In this document: piece by piece, positions 46,722-58,150 of the stretch | Position numbering within the stretch: the stretch's first letter is position 1 | Layout of the letters: every line of letters starts with the position of its first letter | Assembly: GCF_011075055.1 (NCBI RefSeq) | Contig: NC_058137.1 | Coordinates: 8,293,463 to 8,357,462, forward strand | DNA from: Mangifera indica | Lineage: Eukaryota > Streptophyta > Magnoliopsida > Sapindales > Anacardiaceae | Reading direction: 5' to 3' | DNA length: 64,000 nt | The notes under the pieces: model-generated | What the model was told of the DNA's origin: nothing | Database searches by the model: none | The model's input: only the letters and a program-made list of their open reading frames with translations | Made by a program: the position numbers and the translations under genes

Positions 46722-47420
46722 CCTTAAGGACGCTTTGGACCCCCTTAAATTTGAAACTTCTTTAAAATTTTTAGAATAAGCCCATTGTTGAGATAAGCTT
46801 GAATAATTGTTACAAACTTGTTAGACTTGAACAATTGTTTTAAGTTTATTAAACCTACCCTTGTAATAGACTTGAATAATCGTTACGGTCAAACCCACTT
46901 CTCATTTAACTATTTTAAGAAAATTTTAAAAAAATTTGTCGTTTCGGCCTCCAATTTCAACACAAATCAAATCTACATAGGCTATAACAAAAAACCTCTC
47001 AACCAATTCAACGAAAACAACCAAGAATCAAAAGATTTTAAGCATTGTTCAAAATCGAAACCCTAAACCCTAAACCGTAAAATCTTACTCAAATCTCAAT
47101 AATATGAACAATAACTTGATTCAAATAAGATGACAAAAGATATTCTAACGTGTTGTGTCATTTTCGATTGTCGAAAACCACGAAAATCTTCAGAAATCTG
47201 GTCGACAGTGCGATGATAGTGGGACAGGGGAAAATTTCGAATTTTCCCCTATTTTTGAACAGTGATTTCACAGTGAGAACAGGAAAAATTTGCTGGGTTT
47301 ATATATGGGCAGTTTCGACATTTCACAAAAGTTGGGTATTTTTGCTTTAATCTAAATTTTTTGGACAATTTTCTTAAACCCCCTTACTTTTGCCTATTTT
47401 CTATAATTTCCCTTAAGTGT
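46722..47420. repeat. Dispersed repeat R, copy 2
   Basis: About 46935-47415 aligns with 2570-3046 in the same orientation; the left part differs. It contains two telomere-type CCCTAAA words (47060-47073), which are part of the repeat and not a telomere. Small open frames are not genes. Confidence 0.55.
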
Positions 47421-49451
47421 AATTTACATTTTAGCATGGAGAAATAAAATATTATAATCTAAAAAGAAAATAATTGAAACGATTTAAATAATATTTCACT
47501 ATTATAAAGAGGTAATGTTTAACGTTAATTTACTTGAAAATAAAAATTAATATTTATATCAATTTTCAAGTATTCTATAATAGTTTTAATTTGTACGTTG
47601 TTAAAGTATGTATATTATATATTATCATTTTCCATATAATCTAAATTATCACAAAGATAATAATAAAGTATTATTGACCAATATTGAATATTCATGATAA
47701 AAATAATGTTGTAATCTCAAAAAATTTATTATTAATTTTATAGATGAAGTATGTCTTTAGATGTATTTCAATATTTTGGTTTTAGGATTTCAATATTGAG
47801 TAGAATAGGAAATTATAGATTTACACATATATATTATAGATTTACCAGATTTGTTTGGTGGTGTTTTATATTATAATTAGGGTTTGATTCAAGTTAAACT
47901 AAACTCAAGTTTGAGCTTGTTGAGCTTCTTTTACAAATGTTCGAGTTCGATTTTGCACTATAGCTAAACAAAAAATGATTAAAATGATGTTGTTTTAATG
48001 TATATTTATCAAAATTTAAAATAACATTGTTTTAATTGATTTGTATCAATTTTTGTCTAAACTTGTAAGTTTGATGAGCTGAACATGACTCAAACTTGAG
48101 TTTGAAAATATTTAACTCTTAAATTTGAACTTATGTTTGAGTTACACTCATTTTGAACTCATTTGAGTTAAATTTATTTTTGATTTCGAATAAATTTAAT
48201 TTGAATTTAATCTTAATTGTTATAAAAAAATCATAATTTTTGGTATAGAATTTAATATTCCAATAAGTGTTAGTATTAATTGATGAACAATGACAGAGGA
48301 ACGGAAGTCTCCCTGGCGAAAACCCTGGTTTCGCCACTAAGAGGAGGTATTATAATGATGGAATTATATTTATTGTATTAATAGAATGACGTGCTATTTC
48401 CTTCCACTCCATTATTTATTGACTAGGGATGTGCAATCCTTTAATTATTAACGAGATGTACCATGTATTATTTAATAAGGGGTACATGACCCTGGTGAAG
48501 AGGTGTTTGAGATACCAGTTCTAACCAATGGAAACCATGTCAACAGGCAAGATAACGCCATTCTTGGCTTCATGTTTCGTAAAAGAAGACTTTATTTATT
48601 TTGTTTTAAACAGCTAATCTCACTGAATTGAGAAAGATTTGGCTAATGCTGGCTACCATAATCTTCCCAGCATGCAATATCATCAGAAGCTTCACAAGGG
48701 CATGTTAATGCTCCAAGATTAAAAGAAAAGGCAAGTGGAGCATATGCATTGATTGTTCCACTCGGCTTCTTCTCTGATTGGATAACATTTATAATAGAGA
48801 TGACAATTCAATTCGTATAGTTAGGCCTTCAGTTGGTTTATCTACTAATGATGAAAGAATTCTTCGTTAAAGGCAAGAATGATAATAGAAAAAATTAAAA
48901 TTTTTGTAAATTGGGAACAGGTCAAAAATGTGGATAAATATATTTTCAAACAGAGAAGATTAAAATTCTTATAATTGGAAATAAGTCATGAACATAGATA
49001 AATATATTTTCCCCTCCCATATTCGGTTTGTCCCTTATATATATCTTTAAATTCTTTGATATACCATTAAAAGTTTTAAATTGTTGTAAATATATTAAAA
49101 CATATACTAAATATCTCATTATTTTTCTATCAACAATAGAGAAGAGAAACTCTAGAGAATTTTTCTTACAAAGATTGGGGGTGTGGGGGGTGTGCAAAGA
49201 GGAATAAAAATTTCCTATCTTAAGAGAACGGAGGCTAGGACGAAGATCTTCAATGTTCCTACGTGAGCACTATTTCTACTCAAACATATATGCGACCATC
49301 TCAAATTTGACCACATAACTCATAAGGATGGTTGGAATATTAATTAAACAAGCTCAACATTCATCATTATTACAACTCAAAACACCAAAAAACCAGAAAA
49401 GAGAATTTTCTATGTTACAACAAATCAAATAGCATTACAACCAGCATAAAC
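47421..49451. other. Intergenic with dispersed repeat copy 3
   Basis: About 47870-48190 is the third copy of the GAGCTT/CTCAAG-rich repeat (see 28.1 and 33.2 kb). The remainder, including the 3' flank of the zinc-finger gene and a G-rich word near 49175-49195, has no recognised gene. Confidence 0.5.
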
Positions 49452-50486
49452 TTAATAACAATGGCCTCCTCCTCCTCCATTCCAAGCAACTCCCAACACA
49501 TCTTGCAAACAGTAATTCTCTACTGAAGCAAACTCATGAAGCAACCCATCAAAAAACCCTTCATCCAGATTACGATTACGCCCCTCCACTTCCATCTCCT
49601 CCTCTTCTTCCTCCTCTTCCTCCTCCTCCACAACACCATTCATTTTCTCCTGCACCTCTGGCAAGTGCCCTTCAAATAACGCCACGTGTCCAAACAGCTT
49701 GTCCTTCCTAGAAAAACTAGTCCCACATGAACACCTCCACCTACTCTCCCCACAGTGCTTGTAATGACTCTTTAGATCCGATACCACCGAAAAACTCTTC
49801 TTATTACAGCGCTCGCACGTGTACATCTTTGGACAATGGCTCCTCTTAAAGTGATTCTTCACACATATTACCGACTTCAACGCTCGAAACTTTTTATGCT
49901 TCTTGTTCCGATTACATCCCTCGTAAGGGCACGAAAACCTCGTCTTCTTCCTCCCTGAAACTTCCCCTTTATCGGGTTTCGCTAAAAACTCCGCCGTTTT
50001 GAACTCGTTCCCGTGTGCTCTCATATGCATCCGTAAATTCGCGTCTCGCTTGAACCCTTTACCGCATATATCACAAAAGTGTATGTGCTCGGCGAGTAGT
50101 TCAACCGCGTCGATCTCCACCACCTCATAATCGGATTCTGATTCAAACTCTTCCTGTTCCAATTTCAGCATCGTTTTCCCCGAGACAGCCAACGGTTCCG
50201 GTAGTGTTGACTGCTGGGGTGGTTGTGGGTTGGAGCAGGAGATAAGGGCGGCGCCGTTGATGATTGTTTGCTGTATGGCGTAAGAGATTTCGGCGGAGAC
50301 CATGTCCATTTGTTGTTTGCTAATGAGCGTGTTGGAGTTGACTGATCGGGATAAGAAAGATTGCAAGGACTCCATTCTCGTTCTTAGAGCTGAGAGATTC
50401 AAGAGTGGAACCGTGGGATCCGAATTTGGCATCGGATATCCCGGCCAATTTTGCCGAGATTCGGCGAGATTTGACATCGTAAACAC
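49452..50486 (-). CDS. C2H2 zinc-finger transcription factor, STOP1/STOP2 type
   Basis: A single uninterrupted frame of 344 residues, ATG at 50486-50484. Family members act in the nucleus and switch on genes for tolerance to low pH and aluminium (STOP1 and its weaker paralog STOP2 in Arabidopsis). Finger 1 is CDICGKGFKRDANLRMHMRAH (Cys138, Cys141, His154, His158). Finger 2 is a long form, Cys186/Cys191 with His212/His217. Finger 3 is Cys224/Cys227 with His241/His244, and finger 4 is Cys252/Cys254 with His267/His274 in RCSCGTSFSRKDKLFGH. This arrangement is diagnostic of the STOP family. The N-terminal LLNLSALRTRMESLQSFLS block also fits. At 344 residues it is nearer STOP2 (about 370) than STOP1 (about 500). 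An 11-Glu run (287-297) is encoded by a GAG/GAA microsatellite and the protein ends in GGGGG-HCY. A second in-frame Met lies at residue 4. Gene structure is intact; STOP1 against STOP2 orthology is inference. Confidence 0.92.
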   Translation of the reverse strand: MFTMSNLAESRQNWPGYPMPNSDPTVPLLNLSALRTRMESLQSFLSRSVNSNTLISKQQMDMVSAEISYAIQQTIINGAALISCSNPQPPQQSTLPEPLAVSGKTMLKLEQEEFESESDYEVVEIDAVELLAEHIHFCDICGKGFKRDANLRMHMRAHGNEFKTAEFLAKPDKGEVSGRKKTRFSCPYEGCNRNKKHKKFRALKSVICVKNHFKRSHCPKMYTCERCNKKSFSVVSDLKSHYKHCGESRWRCSCGTSFSRKDKLFGHVALFEGHLPEVQEKMNGVVEEEEEEEEEEEMEVEGRNRNLDEGFFDGLLHEFASVENYCLQDVLGVAWNGGGGGHCY

Positions 50487-51816
50487 AAAACACGGAGAGA
50501 CTAGACGACTTTGTTTGCTAAAAAGCTTGAGGGGATTTGTTTGTTTTGACCAGCATCTCGGAAGTTACAGTGTAAATTAGAGGTGTGACAGCACACCTGT
50601 CACCATGAAGGACGGTGATTATGTGGTGGGTGTGGGCATGAAGCTGTAGTGGCCGTCCGATTTTGTAAAAAGAATATGGTCCAATGGGATTTGGCATTGA
50701 CTGATATATGACAGATAACGGGCCTCACAATCTTGGACGGTTTCAAAAGTCATCAAGACATCAAGTGAAAATACTATAATGCCACTAAGGATTTTATCCT
50801 AAATCTGGTTATTCGACAGCGATATTATTAACAAAAAAGATGATATTATTGATGCAAGTGTTTGGTTGGGTCCATCCATGTAGGCTCAAATTTAATGTCA
50901 GTGTCTACATTAAACCTGTCATTCAAAGGTTACTGCTGCAACTTTAATTGTGTAATGCGGCTAAATTTGTCAATCAAAGATTATATGTCAAATCAATAAA
51001 AGAAATATATTTAAAAAATATATTTAAATGTATAAAAATATAAAATAATAAGGTTAACGGTTAAAATCTTTCAGTTTTATTTGAAGATGAGATATGAATA
51101 ACAGTGTAAAGCAAATTTCAATTTAAACGGGAGATTTAAACCTATTTACTGTATATTATAGTCTATTTATATTTTATATATACCTTTCATGAATAATAAA
51201 ATATAATATATGTGAGATTTACACATTATAAAACTCATACCAAATAACATTAATGAATGTGTCTAAAATATGATAACTTTATTTTACTATTTGATCACAA
51301 GAAATTATACTATGTTGATATTATCCAAGATCGTCAACAATGGAGATTCATCTCATCTCGACTCCTCTAATTATACGTAAAGTACATTGAAGCCTTTACA
51401 AGAAAAGCTAGCTTTGAAGCTAAGCTATTACAAAAAATAAGTCTAGAATCTCATAACATAGGTCTATAGTTTGTTGCATATCTATTGTTATCGCACATTG
51501 ATTGTTTAGATCTATAAGTAGCTTAGTTGCAAAACCAAGAGAAAAAGTTATGTAAAATGTTCAACCGTAGTTAAAAAGGAGAGTAGATAGTGCAACTTCA
51601 CCTCTTCACTTTGCCTAAACCTTTTTGATCTAAAAGCACATTCTTTGGGAGCATGAAGGTTGATTATCTCTTTTCTTATTAAGCTGAGGAAATGACTGAG
51701 CTTGGAAACATTCGTTCTTTTGGGTAGAACACTTTCTCGACATCCTCTCACTATTTGCACATGACACTAATCGTTGAGTCTAACATGCTTAGGTGCACAA
51801 CCTTTAATTGTAAAAT
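50487..51816. other. Upstream flank of the STOP-type gene; no other gene
   Basis: Holds the 5' untranslated region and presumed promoter of the minus-strand zinc-finger gene (about 50487-50750) and then AT-rich DNA. The minus-strand open frame at 51548-51760 has no recognisable domain. Confidence 0.5.
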
Positions 51817-53553
51817 TGTAACATCTACAGGTTTATCTCGAAGGAAAAATAGTTTTTATATATAAGTTGATTGATGTGTAAAGGATTTAGTATGGTTTTT
51901 ATGTCAAAGTATGAATTTTTGTTGACACACGACTGTGTACGGTGTGATCATGCCCTCGTGTCATTATCACATCAATCGAGTAAGGAGATTCGACATAAAA
52001 TTTAAATTGTGTAACACACGATCGTGCATGGGAGGTACACACTCGTGTGTGATGTTATGCAAATTCAGTTTTAAAAGGGCACGTTTATTTTTTTTTTAGA
52101 GATTTTTATTCCTATCTTTACACGCACAAACTTTCATAGAGAGAGAGATAGATTTCGAGTTTGATCATCCGACTTTCGTATGGTAGCTCCAATGGCATTC
52201 TTCGACAATCCTAAAGATAAGAAAGCCCATCCACTAGGTTAGTGGGATGCCTCTCTATGCTTGATTTTGTTATTCTTGATGAATGCTTATGGTTTCTTTT
52301 GCTAATTGTGTTTTATAATCATTATTCTATGGCTTAAGATTGATGTTAATTGATGCATAGATGGCATAGTTAAAGCCTTTATAATTTATGATCATAATAG
52401 ATTGTGTTATAATGGAGTTGTCGTGCAAACCTCGTTGTCGTATGTGTGTTGTTGTTAATCTATTGGCAATGTTCTTGATTGATATTAGTTAAATTGCTAG
52501 TTGGAGACCAAGGTTTAGGTAGGCATTCTATTATATGATATTTGATTCTTAGTTTATTGGTTATGGTTTTCTTGATAATGGATGTGTCATGGCTAAATTT
52601 TGAGTTATGTGGCAATCATTTATGATTTTATTTTGTGGTGGTGTTTGAATAGCATTAAGAAGGAGGTATAAACACCTTAGGAATGCTTTGAAATAAGAAA
52701 TATGTGTAGAGAGCATACTAGGGTGCAAATTTACGTTTAATCTTCTGAATTTTGGATTGATTACACGACTGTATGTTATGAGACACACGTTCGTATACAT
52801 GAGTTCTAGGATCCTTGTTGAGTTTTTTGATGATCTGTTAACCGTTAGACATTGTTGATTGGTGAACGGTCAACTAGGATACATAGACTACCATGTATAG
52901 TTTTAGCACGACTATGTATAAGGTGAAATGACTAAAATACCCTTGCAAAGTGACACAATTAAGATGAGTTTTAAAAATGAAAATGTATTAATTAGTTGAA
53001 AGGGCACATGCTCGTGTGAGTAAGCATACCCCCTATGTGTATAAGAAAAATGTCATATGTAGAAAGGTCATGAGGAGTTTGGTTGTGTGCGAGTAAATAG
53101 ATGGACACATATCTGTGTGTCAAGAAACACATACTTGTGTGTTTAGGGCATAATAAAGGAAAGAGAAATAGAATTGGCTAAGAATCTATATGTTGTCCTA
53201 GGAGTTAACAAAAAGATCTTGGTATGTAGTAGTATCCAATGTGCCTAAGAGATGAGATTTTAGCAATACATTAGATATGCATAAAGTGAAAACGAGAAAG
53301 AACCCCGGGTTTAGTTAAAGCTCGAGATACATGCATAATAGACATCCTAGGATCGTTACGAAGGGGCACCGTGAGTACACATTCCTTACACCGCCTGTAA
53401 TAGAGCATGCCTATAGTATGTAATTGTACCTACAGTAGGATAACTACTCGCAATAGAACCTAAACGAGATTAAGTTTAGGTGTAGTGGAATAGAAAGAGA
53501 TAACTCACATGACTAATGTGTCGAATCCTTGTATTCAATCTAGTCTGAACGGT
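51817..53553 (+). mobile_element. Truncated gypsy-type LTR C
   Basis: Begins TGTAACATCTACAGGTTTATC, the same edge as solo LTR A, and later shares landmarks with solo LTR B (a 'cgcaatagaacc' and 'gtgtcgaatccttgtat' region). It breaks off at 53553 where another LTR starts. It contains many imperfect ACACGxxCGTGTGT-like palindromes (for example 51924-51945 and 52013-52060). The missing 3' end, about 0.5 kb by comparison with LTR B, was not found. Confidence 0.7.
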
Positions 53554-54990
53554 TGTGACACCCATAGGTACGTCTTAAGGATAAGATAGTCTTCTTGCTT
53601 GAGTTAGCATGATTTTAAAAGTCAAAAAATGGGTTTTGGGTGTCATACAACCTTATATAGTAAGGTCATACCTCGTATGTCATACCATGTCAGTTGTATA
53701 AGATGAATCTGTGTAAAATTCAAATTTTAGTGACACACATCCATGTGTCTCTTGAATGCGGTTTCAATTTATAAAAGATATGTTGTTGTATTTTAAGAAT
53801 TATTTTCCCAATCCCTAAATACACGAAACTGAGAGAGGAAGAGAAGGATTTCTAGACTGGTCATCCAACTTTCGTGTAGTAGCTTTGATGGCTTATTTTT
53901 GGCAATGTGGTAATAAGAAAAGAAGAAAGAAGGAAGTTTGTTTGAGCAATTGGTTTTTCTGTGAATCGAGGTAAATAAGGCCTATTATATAAGGGTTTAA
54001 TTCAAATTATTGCTATTGTTTTGTGAACCTTAATGATGATAATTTCCATGATATTACTCAAGTTGCATAATCAAGATGTTGTTCATTATCATATTGCATG
54101 TTGAGGGTAAACTGATACATGGTGACGATTGTGGACATATGGTGAGACTTTAGGCATGTTTAAGGCTATTAGATGAGATAATGCAGTGCATATAAACCTT
54201 TGAATGATGGTTGGTATGTTGATTCTTGTTAGGTTAATCTCTATAGAGGAGAGTAGTGTTTAATTTCCAATTATATGCTTAGTTATAGTTTGGACATATG
54301 TGTAAAGAGCTTTGAGTTAAGATGAAATAAATGTTATTTGAAAATCCTAGTGAGCAAGAGAAACAATATGAATATGGTTTCAGTGATAAATTTAGTGACA
54401 TATTGGTAAAATGCCTAAAAATCAGATTAAGAAGTAAAACTAGGTCATCATTATGAATTATGGGTTTGACACACGGTTGTGTGGCATGAGACACACACCT
54501 TTGTGCATGAATTCCTGGTTTTAGGTTATTTTTTGTTGTTTTGATGAGTATTGAATGTTGGCACATTAATGGTTAATTAAAACACATGGTTTTCCTATGT
54601 GTAGCCTTAGCATGATCATGTGTAGGGGAAAAATAACTATAATACCCCTACAAAGTGCCACATATGAGATAAGTTTAAAAGGGAAACTGAAATAACATCT
54701 GAAGAGAGCACACACCCTTACTAGTGAAGGCACACGTTTGTGTGTTTTGAAATATTAACACACAAAGATATACCACGAGGGGATAACTGTGTGCGTGGAT
54801 TAAAAAGGACACACCCTCATATGTCCATAGATACACAGTGTATGTGCAAAGTAGAATAGAGAAAAGAAAGAGGGATTTAGGTTGAGAAGTTAAATGTCAT
54901 CCCAAGTAATAATACAGATAGCCTAGGTACACAGTAGTATCCCACATGCCTAAAAGTTCAGTTATATTGAGGCATGAGACATTATGTTAG
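53554..54990 (+). mobile_element. Truncated gypsy-type LTR D, adjoining LTR C
   Basis: Starts TGTGACACCCATAGGTACG, close to the edge of LTR B (TGTAATACCCTCAGGTACG), and ends without a TG...CA partner near 54990, just after the shared 'aggcatgagac' words. Same orientation as A, B and C. It probably inserted into LTR C and then lost its right part together with the rest of C. No coding content. Confidence 0.65.
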
Positions 54991-55262
54991 GTTGAAACGA
55001 CCTAGCTCGTAAGACCTACTATTATGCGGATCTTAGGCTTGCCCACTGCCACCTCTACACATAATATAAAAATTGTTTGTAGGCTAAATTTTTAATTTAA
55101 ATATATTTATATACATATTATAATCTTATGATGAAACTATCAAATTATATCCTTTTTCTTAATTCCTATGAATAAATTAAAAATAATAATTTTTTATTTC
55201 ATCCTAATTAATCACGTAAATATAATAAAAATTTATGTGAGATAAAATTTATTATATTTATA
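54991..55262. other. Spacer left of the Mutator-type MITE
   Basis: Short AT-rich DNA with nothing recognised; its last seven bases (55256-55262) are the left target duplication of the next element. Confidence 0.6.
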
Positions 55263-55971
55263 AGGCTAAAAGACTATTTCTCACTCAAAGTATGCTGATT
55301 TTTCAAAGTTTCCTCCATTAATTTTGAAAATTTCATTTACCCATTCATGACTAGTTAAAATTAACGGAACCCTAATCCCTAAAAAATTTATCTCATTTTC
55401 TCCCTAAAAGTTTAAAAACTAATATTTTTTCCCCAAGTAAAGTTTGAAAAAATCACATTCTCCCCCCCCCCCCCCAGGGTTTAGTTTCAATATCCTATCA
55501 CACTCTCTGACGTCATCACCGGTCGTCTCTCTCTCTCGATGGTTCCTTTTCCTCCGATGGCTTGCCTTGTCTTCTTCTAGGAAGACGATTCCTTTTCGCA
55601 GATGACATCTCTAAACGTTGAAGGGGTTGAGATGATGTTGAGGCAAGCCGTTGAAGGAAGGGAAACTGTCGGGAGGGAGAGACGGCAGACGATGACGCTA
55701 GAGAGTGTGACGAGATATTAAAACTAAACCATAGGGAGGAAAATGTGACCTTTTCAAGCTTGGTTTTCGAGAGGAAAGTTAGTTTTTTAAATTTATGGGG
55801 GAAAATGAAATCATATTTAAGTTTATTTTTAATAGTAAATATAAAATAATGATTTTACCCTTAAAATTAACAAATTTAAATGGTCATGGGTGGATAAATG
55901 AGGTTTTCAAAATTAACAGAGAAAACTTTAGAAAATTAACCTACTTTGGGAGGGAAATAGTCCTTTGGCCT
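55263..55971. mobile_element. Mutator-type MITE with ~110 bp terminal inverted repeats
   Basis: A 709 bp element. The left end AGGCTAAAAGACTATTTCTC and the reverse complement of the right end, AGGCCAAAGGACTATTTCCC, stay alignable for roughly 110 bases ('tttgaaaat' and 'ccatgac' words in both). ATTTATA occurs immediately outside on both sides (55256-55262 and 55972-55978), a possible target duplication, perhaps shortened from the usual 8-10 bp. The centre is GC-richer and partly palindromic, with a run of C (about 55461-55475) and 'gatgatgttgaggcaagccg' mirroring 'cgatggcttgcct'. The small open frame at 55795-55986 overlaps the terminal repeat and is not a gene. Confidence 0.75.
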
Positions 55972-55978
55972 ATTTATA

Positions 55979-58150
55979 ATTATTAACTATAATTAATATT
56001 ATATAACTATATATGATCTCGTGATATTTAATATATAATTTCAATATAATTAAAGATATTATGACTATTCTATGATGAATCAAAATTATGTCAATTACAT
56101 GACATTTAGTTCTATGCATACATATCTTAAGAAATTATTTTAAAATCATTTGGCCTATACTTCAGCTACTCATAAAAATAATTCATATAACGAATATTAA
56201 TTCATTTAATAAATACTGTAGATTAAATTTTAGTTAATTTTTAATATTACAGATAAAATAATAATTTTATTTTTAAAATCATTAATTTTAATTATTTATA
56301 AGTGAATATTTGATATTTTTAAAATTAAGAAATAAAAACTTGGGATCAAAAAATACTGTGTGGGAATAAGTCCTATGGCCATTCCAGAAACATAACCCAT
56401 GGCCACAGGAAAACTAGCCTACGCTAGGCTACGCTCTAAGTGTTCTGAAATCTAAATTGGGCTAAATTTAAATAAATAAGTCACAATTATTATTGCAAAA
56501 ATTTAATCAGCCAGGCGTGGTCTCGCGTTCACGTTTCGGAAAGGCCAATTTTGAGGAGCCTTTTCGTTATAAATATTCTGCGGATTAATTATATAATAAA
56601 AGCACAATAAAAGAATGCAATATCCAATAAAAATTCAATAAAGTTATGCATATTTTTTTTTAGTACACAAATAGATAATTAAATAATTTTGAATTACTAA
56701 AAAAAACTATTACATATGTATTTATTTATATATTAGAAAATAGGTACACATATAACATTGCTTATAAAAGTACGTTGCACCAAAATTCACTAAAAATAAA
56801 AATGGTTTGGTGGCTAAACCGGAACATTGACCGAGAGTTTTGAGTTTGATATCCGGAAATAAGGTTCTCATAAATTTTATTTTTGATTAGAAGATGAACG
56901 ACATGTCATATAAAAACAGTTGTTCAAAACACATATTCAAGAATTAAATGACATGATGGTTATAAAAATCAAAAGCAATCGACATTCCAGTTGAAAGATC
57001 ATCCTTGACTTCTAGTCAGATCTTATATTCAAATCTAAAATTCACCACAAATTAACTTATAAAACTTCGATTTTAATGTTATATATCAAAATTCTTAGTT
57101 TTTTATTCCCAATTCATCTAAATAATAAGTTTAAGCAGAAAATATCTAAATAAATTGTGTCTCTCTAAAGCAAAAACAAATTAAACATGAAATTCATAAC
57201 AATTCAACAACAAAGTAAGTAAAAGATAAAAAGCACTTTGATATCAAATATTGGACCAAAAATGGTGTGAAAAAAACACACACCCCCCCCCCCCCCCAAA
57301 AAAAAAAAAAAAACACTAATTTCTCGTCATTGCTTGAAAAATTAACTACATAATATCACTAATTACTTGTTGGAATGTCGTGTCTTCTATGTAATTTGAT
57401 TTCTACCAAAGATGGTGCATATAATGTCTAAAACCGATGACCTAGAGACCTTTTTCATGAAGACTTTATAATCCATCCATCAAGGATTAAAAACTGAAGA
57501 AGTGGAAGAGTGGGAGTTATGGACAACTCAATTTAATCTCCGTTGTTCCTCATTAACTACTCTCACATAGAGCATTTTTATGGTAAAAAAACCATTAGAA
57601 AAGACACTGTGAAGATCACTTTCTATCTCCTCTTCTTCCATGGAGGATTTAAACTATGAACTTTACTTTTCCATCAGACTTAAGAGGAGGCCTAGACTCT
57701 CCTTAGCATAATGAAAAACTCTTAAAAAAAAAAAAAATTGAATGAAACATATACAAGTCAAGAAGAAGAATTTTATGAGAAGTATTTAGTTTGAGTCATT
57801 TTTTGTCTCCTTTTATAACAAAAAGTAAAGGAGTGAAGGAGAATTTATCATGTTCGTTTGTTAATTATCTATGAACACATTTCGACCATCCTAAGATGCA
57901 AAATATTATACATCCAATTGTATTCTACAAGAAAAGTGAAGCGATAAGATAGATACGATGTTCAAAGTGTGCGAAGTTAAAATAATACCAACTTACATAA
58001 TCTAAAAGATATGGAAAAATCTGCACCCGGTAAAAGATCTTCAAAGTTATTCAAGTCCTTTTCATATTTCAAGAATTAGAGGACAATTGTTATACGGTCA
58101 AAATCTCTTCCCTGAAGTGAACTCTCAAATATAATTATACATTTTAATTA
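55979..58150. other. Intergenic with SINE-like and MITE-like remnants
   Basis: No gene. A worn copy of the 7.9 kb MITE may lie at 56634-56765 ('agtacacaaatag' on the left, 'aaaataggtacacatat' on the right). A tRNA-like SINE head lies at 56801-56880. A pure C15 tract followed by about 17 A lies at 57283-57314. Confidence 0.45.
56801..56880 (+). mobile_element. tRNA-derived SINE-like head
   Basis: TGGTTTGGTGGCTAAACCGG resembles a pol III A box region and GAGTTTGATATCC (56842-56854), about 35 bases on, a B box. Fits plant SINE heads such as the Au type, but the 3' end is unclear. Confidence 0.4.

Noticed and set aside
47057..47075. Telomere-like CCCTAAA words as an interstitial telomere
   Set aside because: Only two units occur, inside dispersed repeat R whose other copy has a diverged form.
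50302..50580. Plus-strand 92-codon open frame at the zinc-finger gene's 5' end
   Set aside because: Antisense shadow of the STOP-type coding sequence and its leader.
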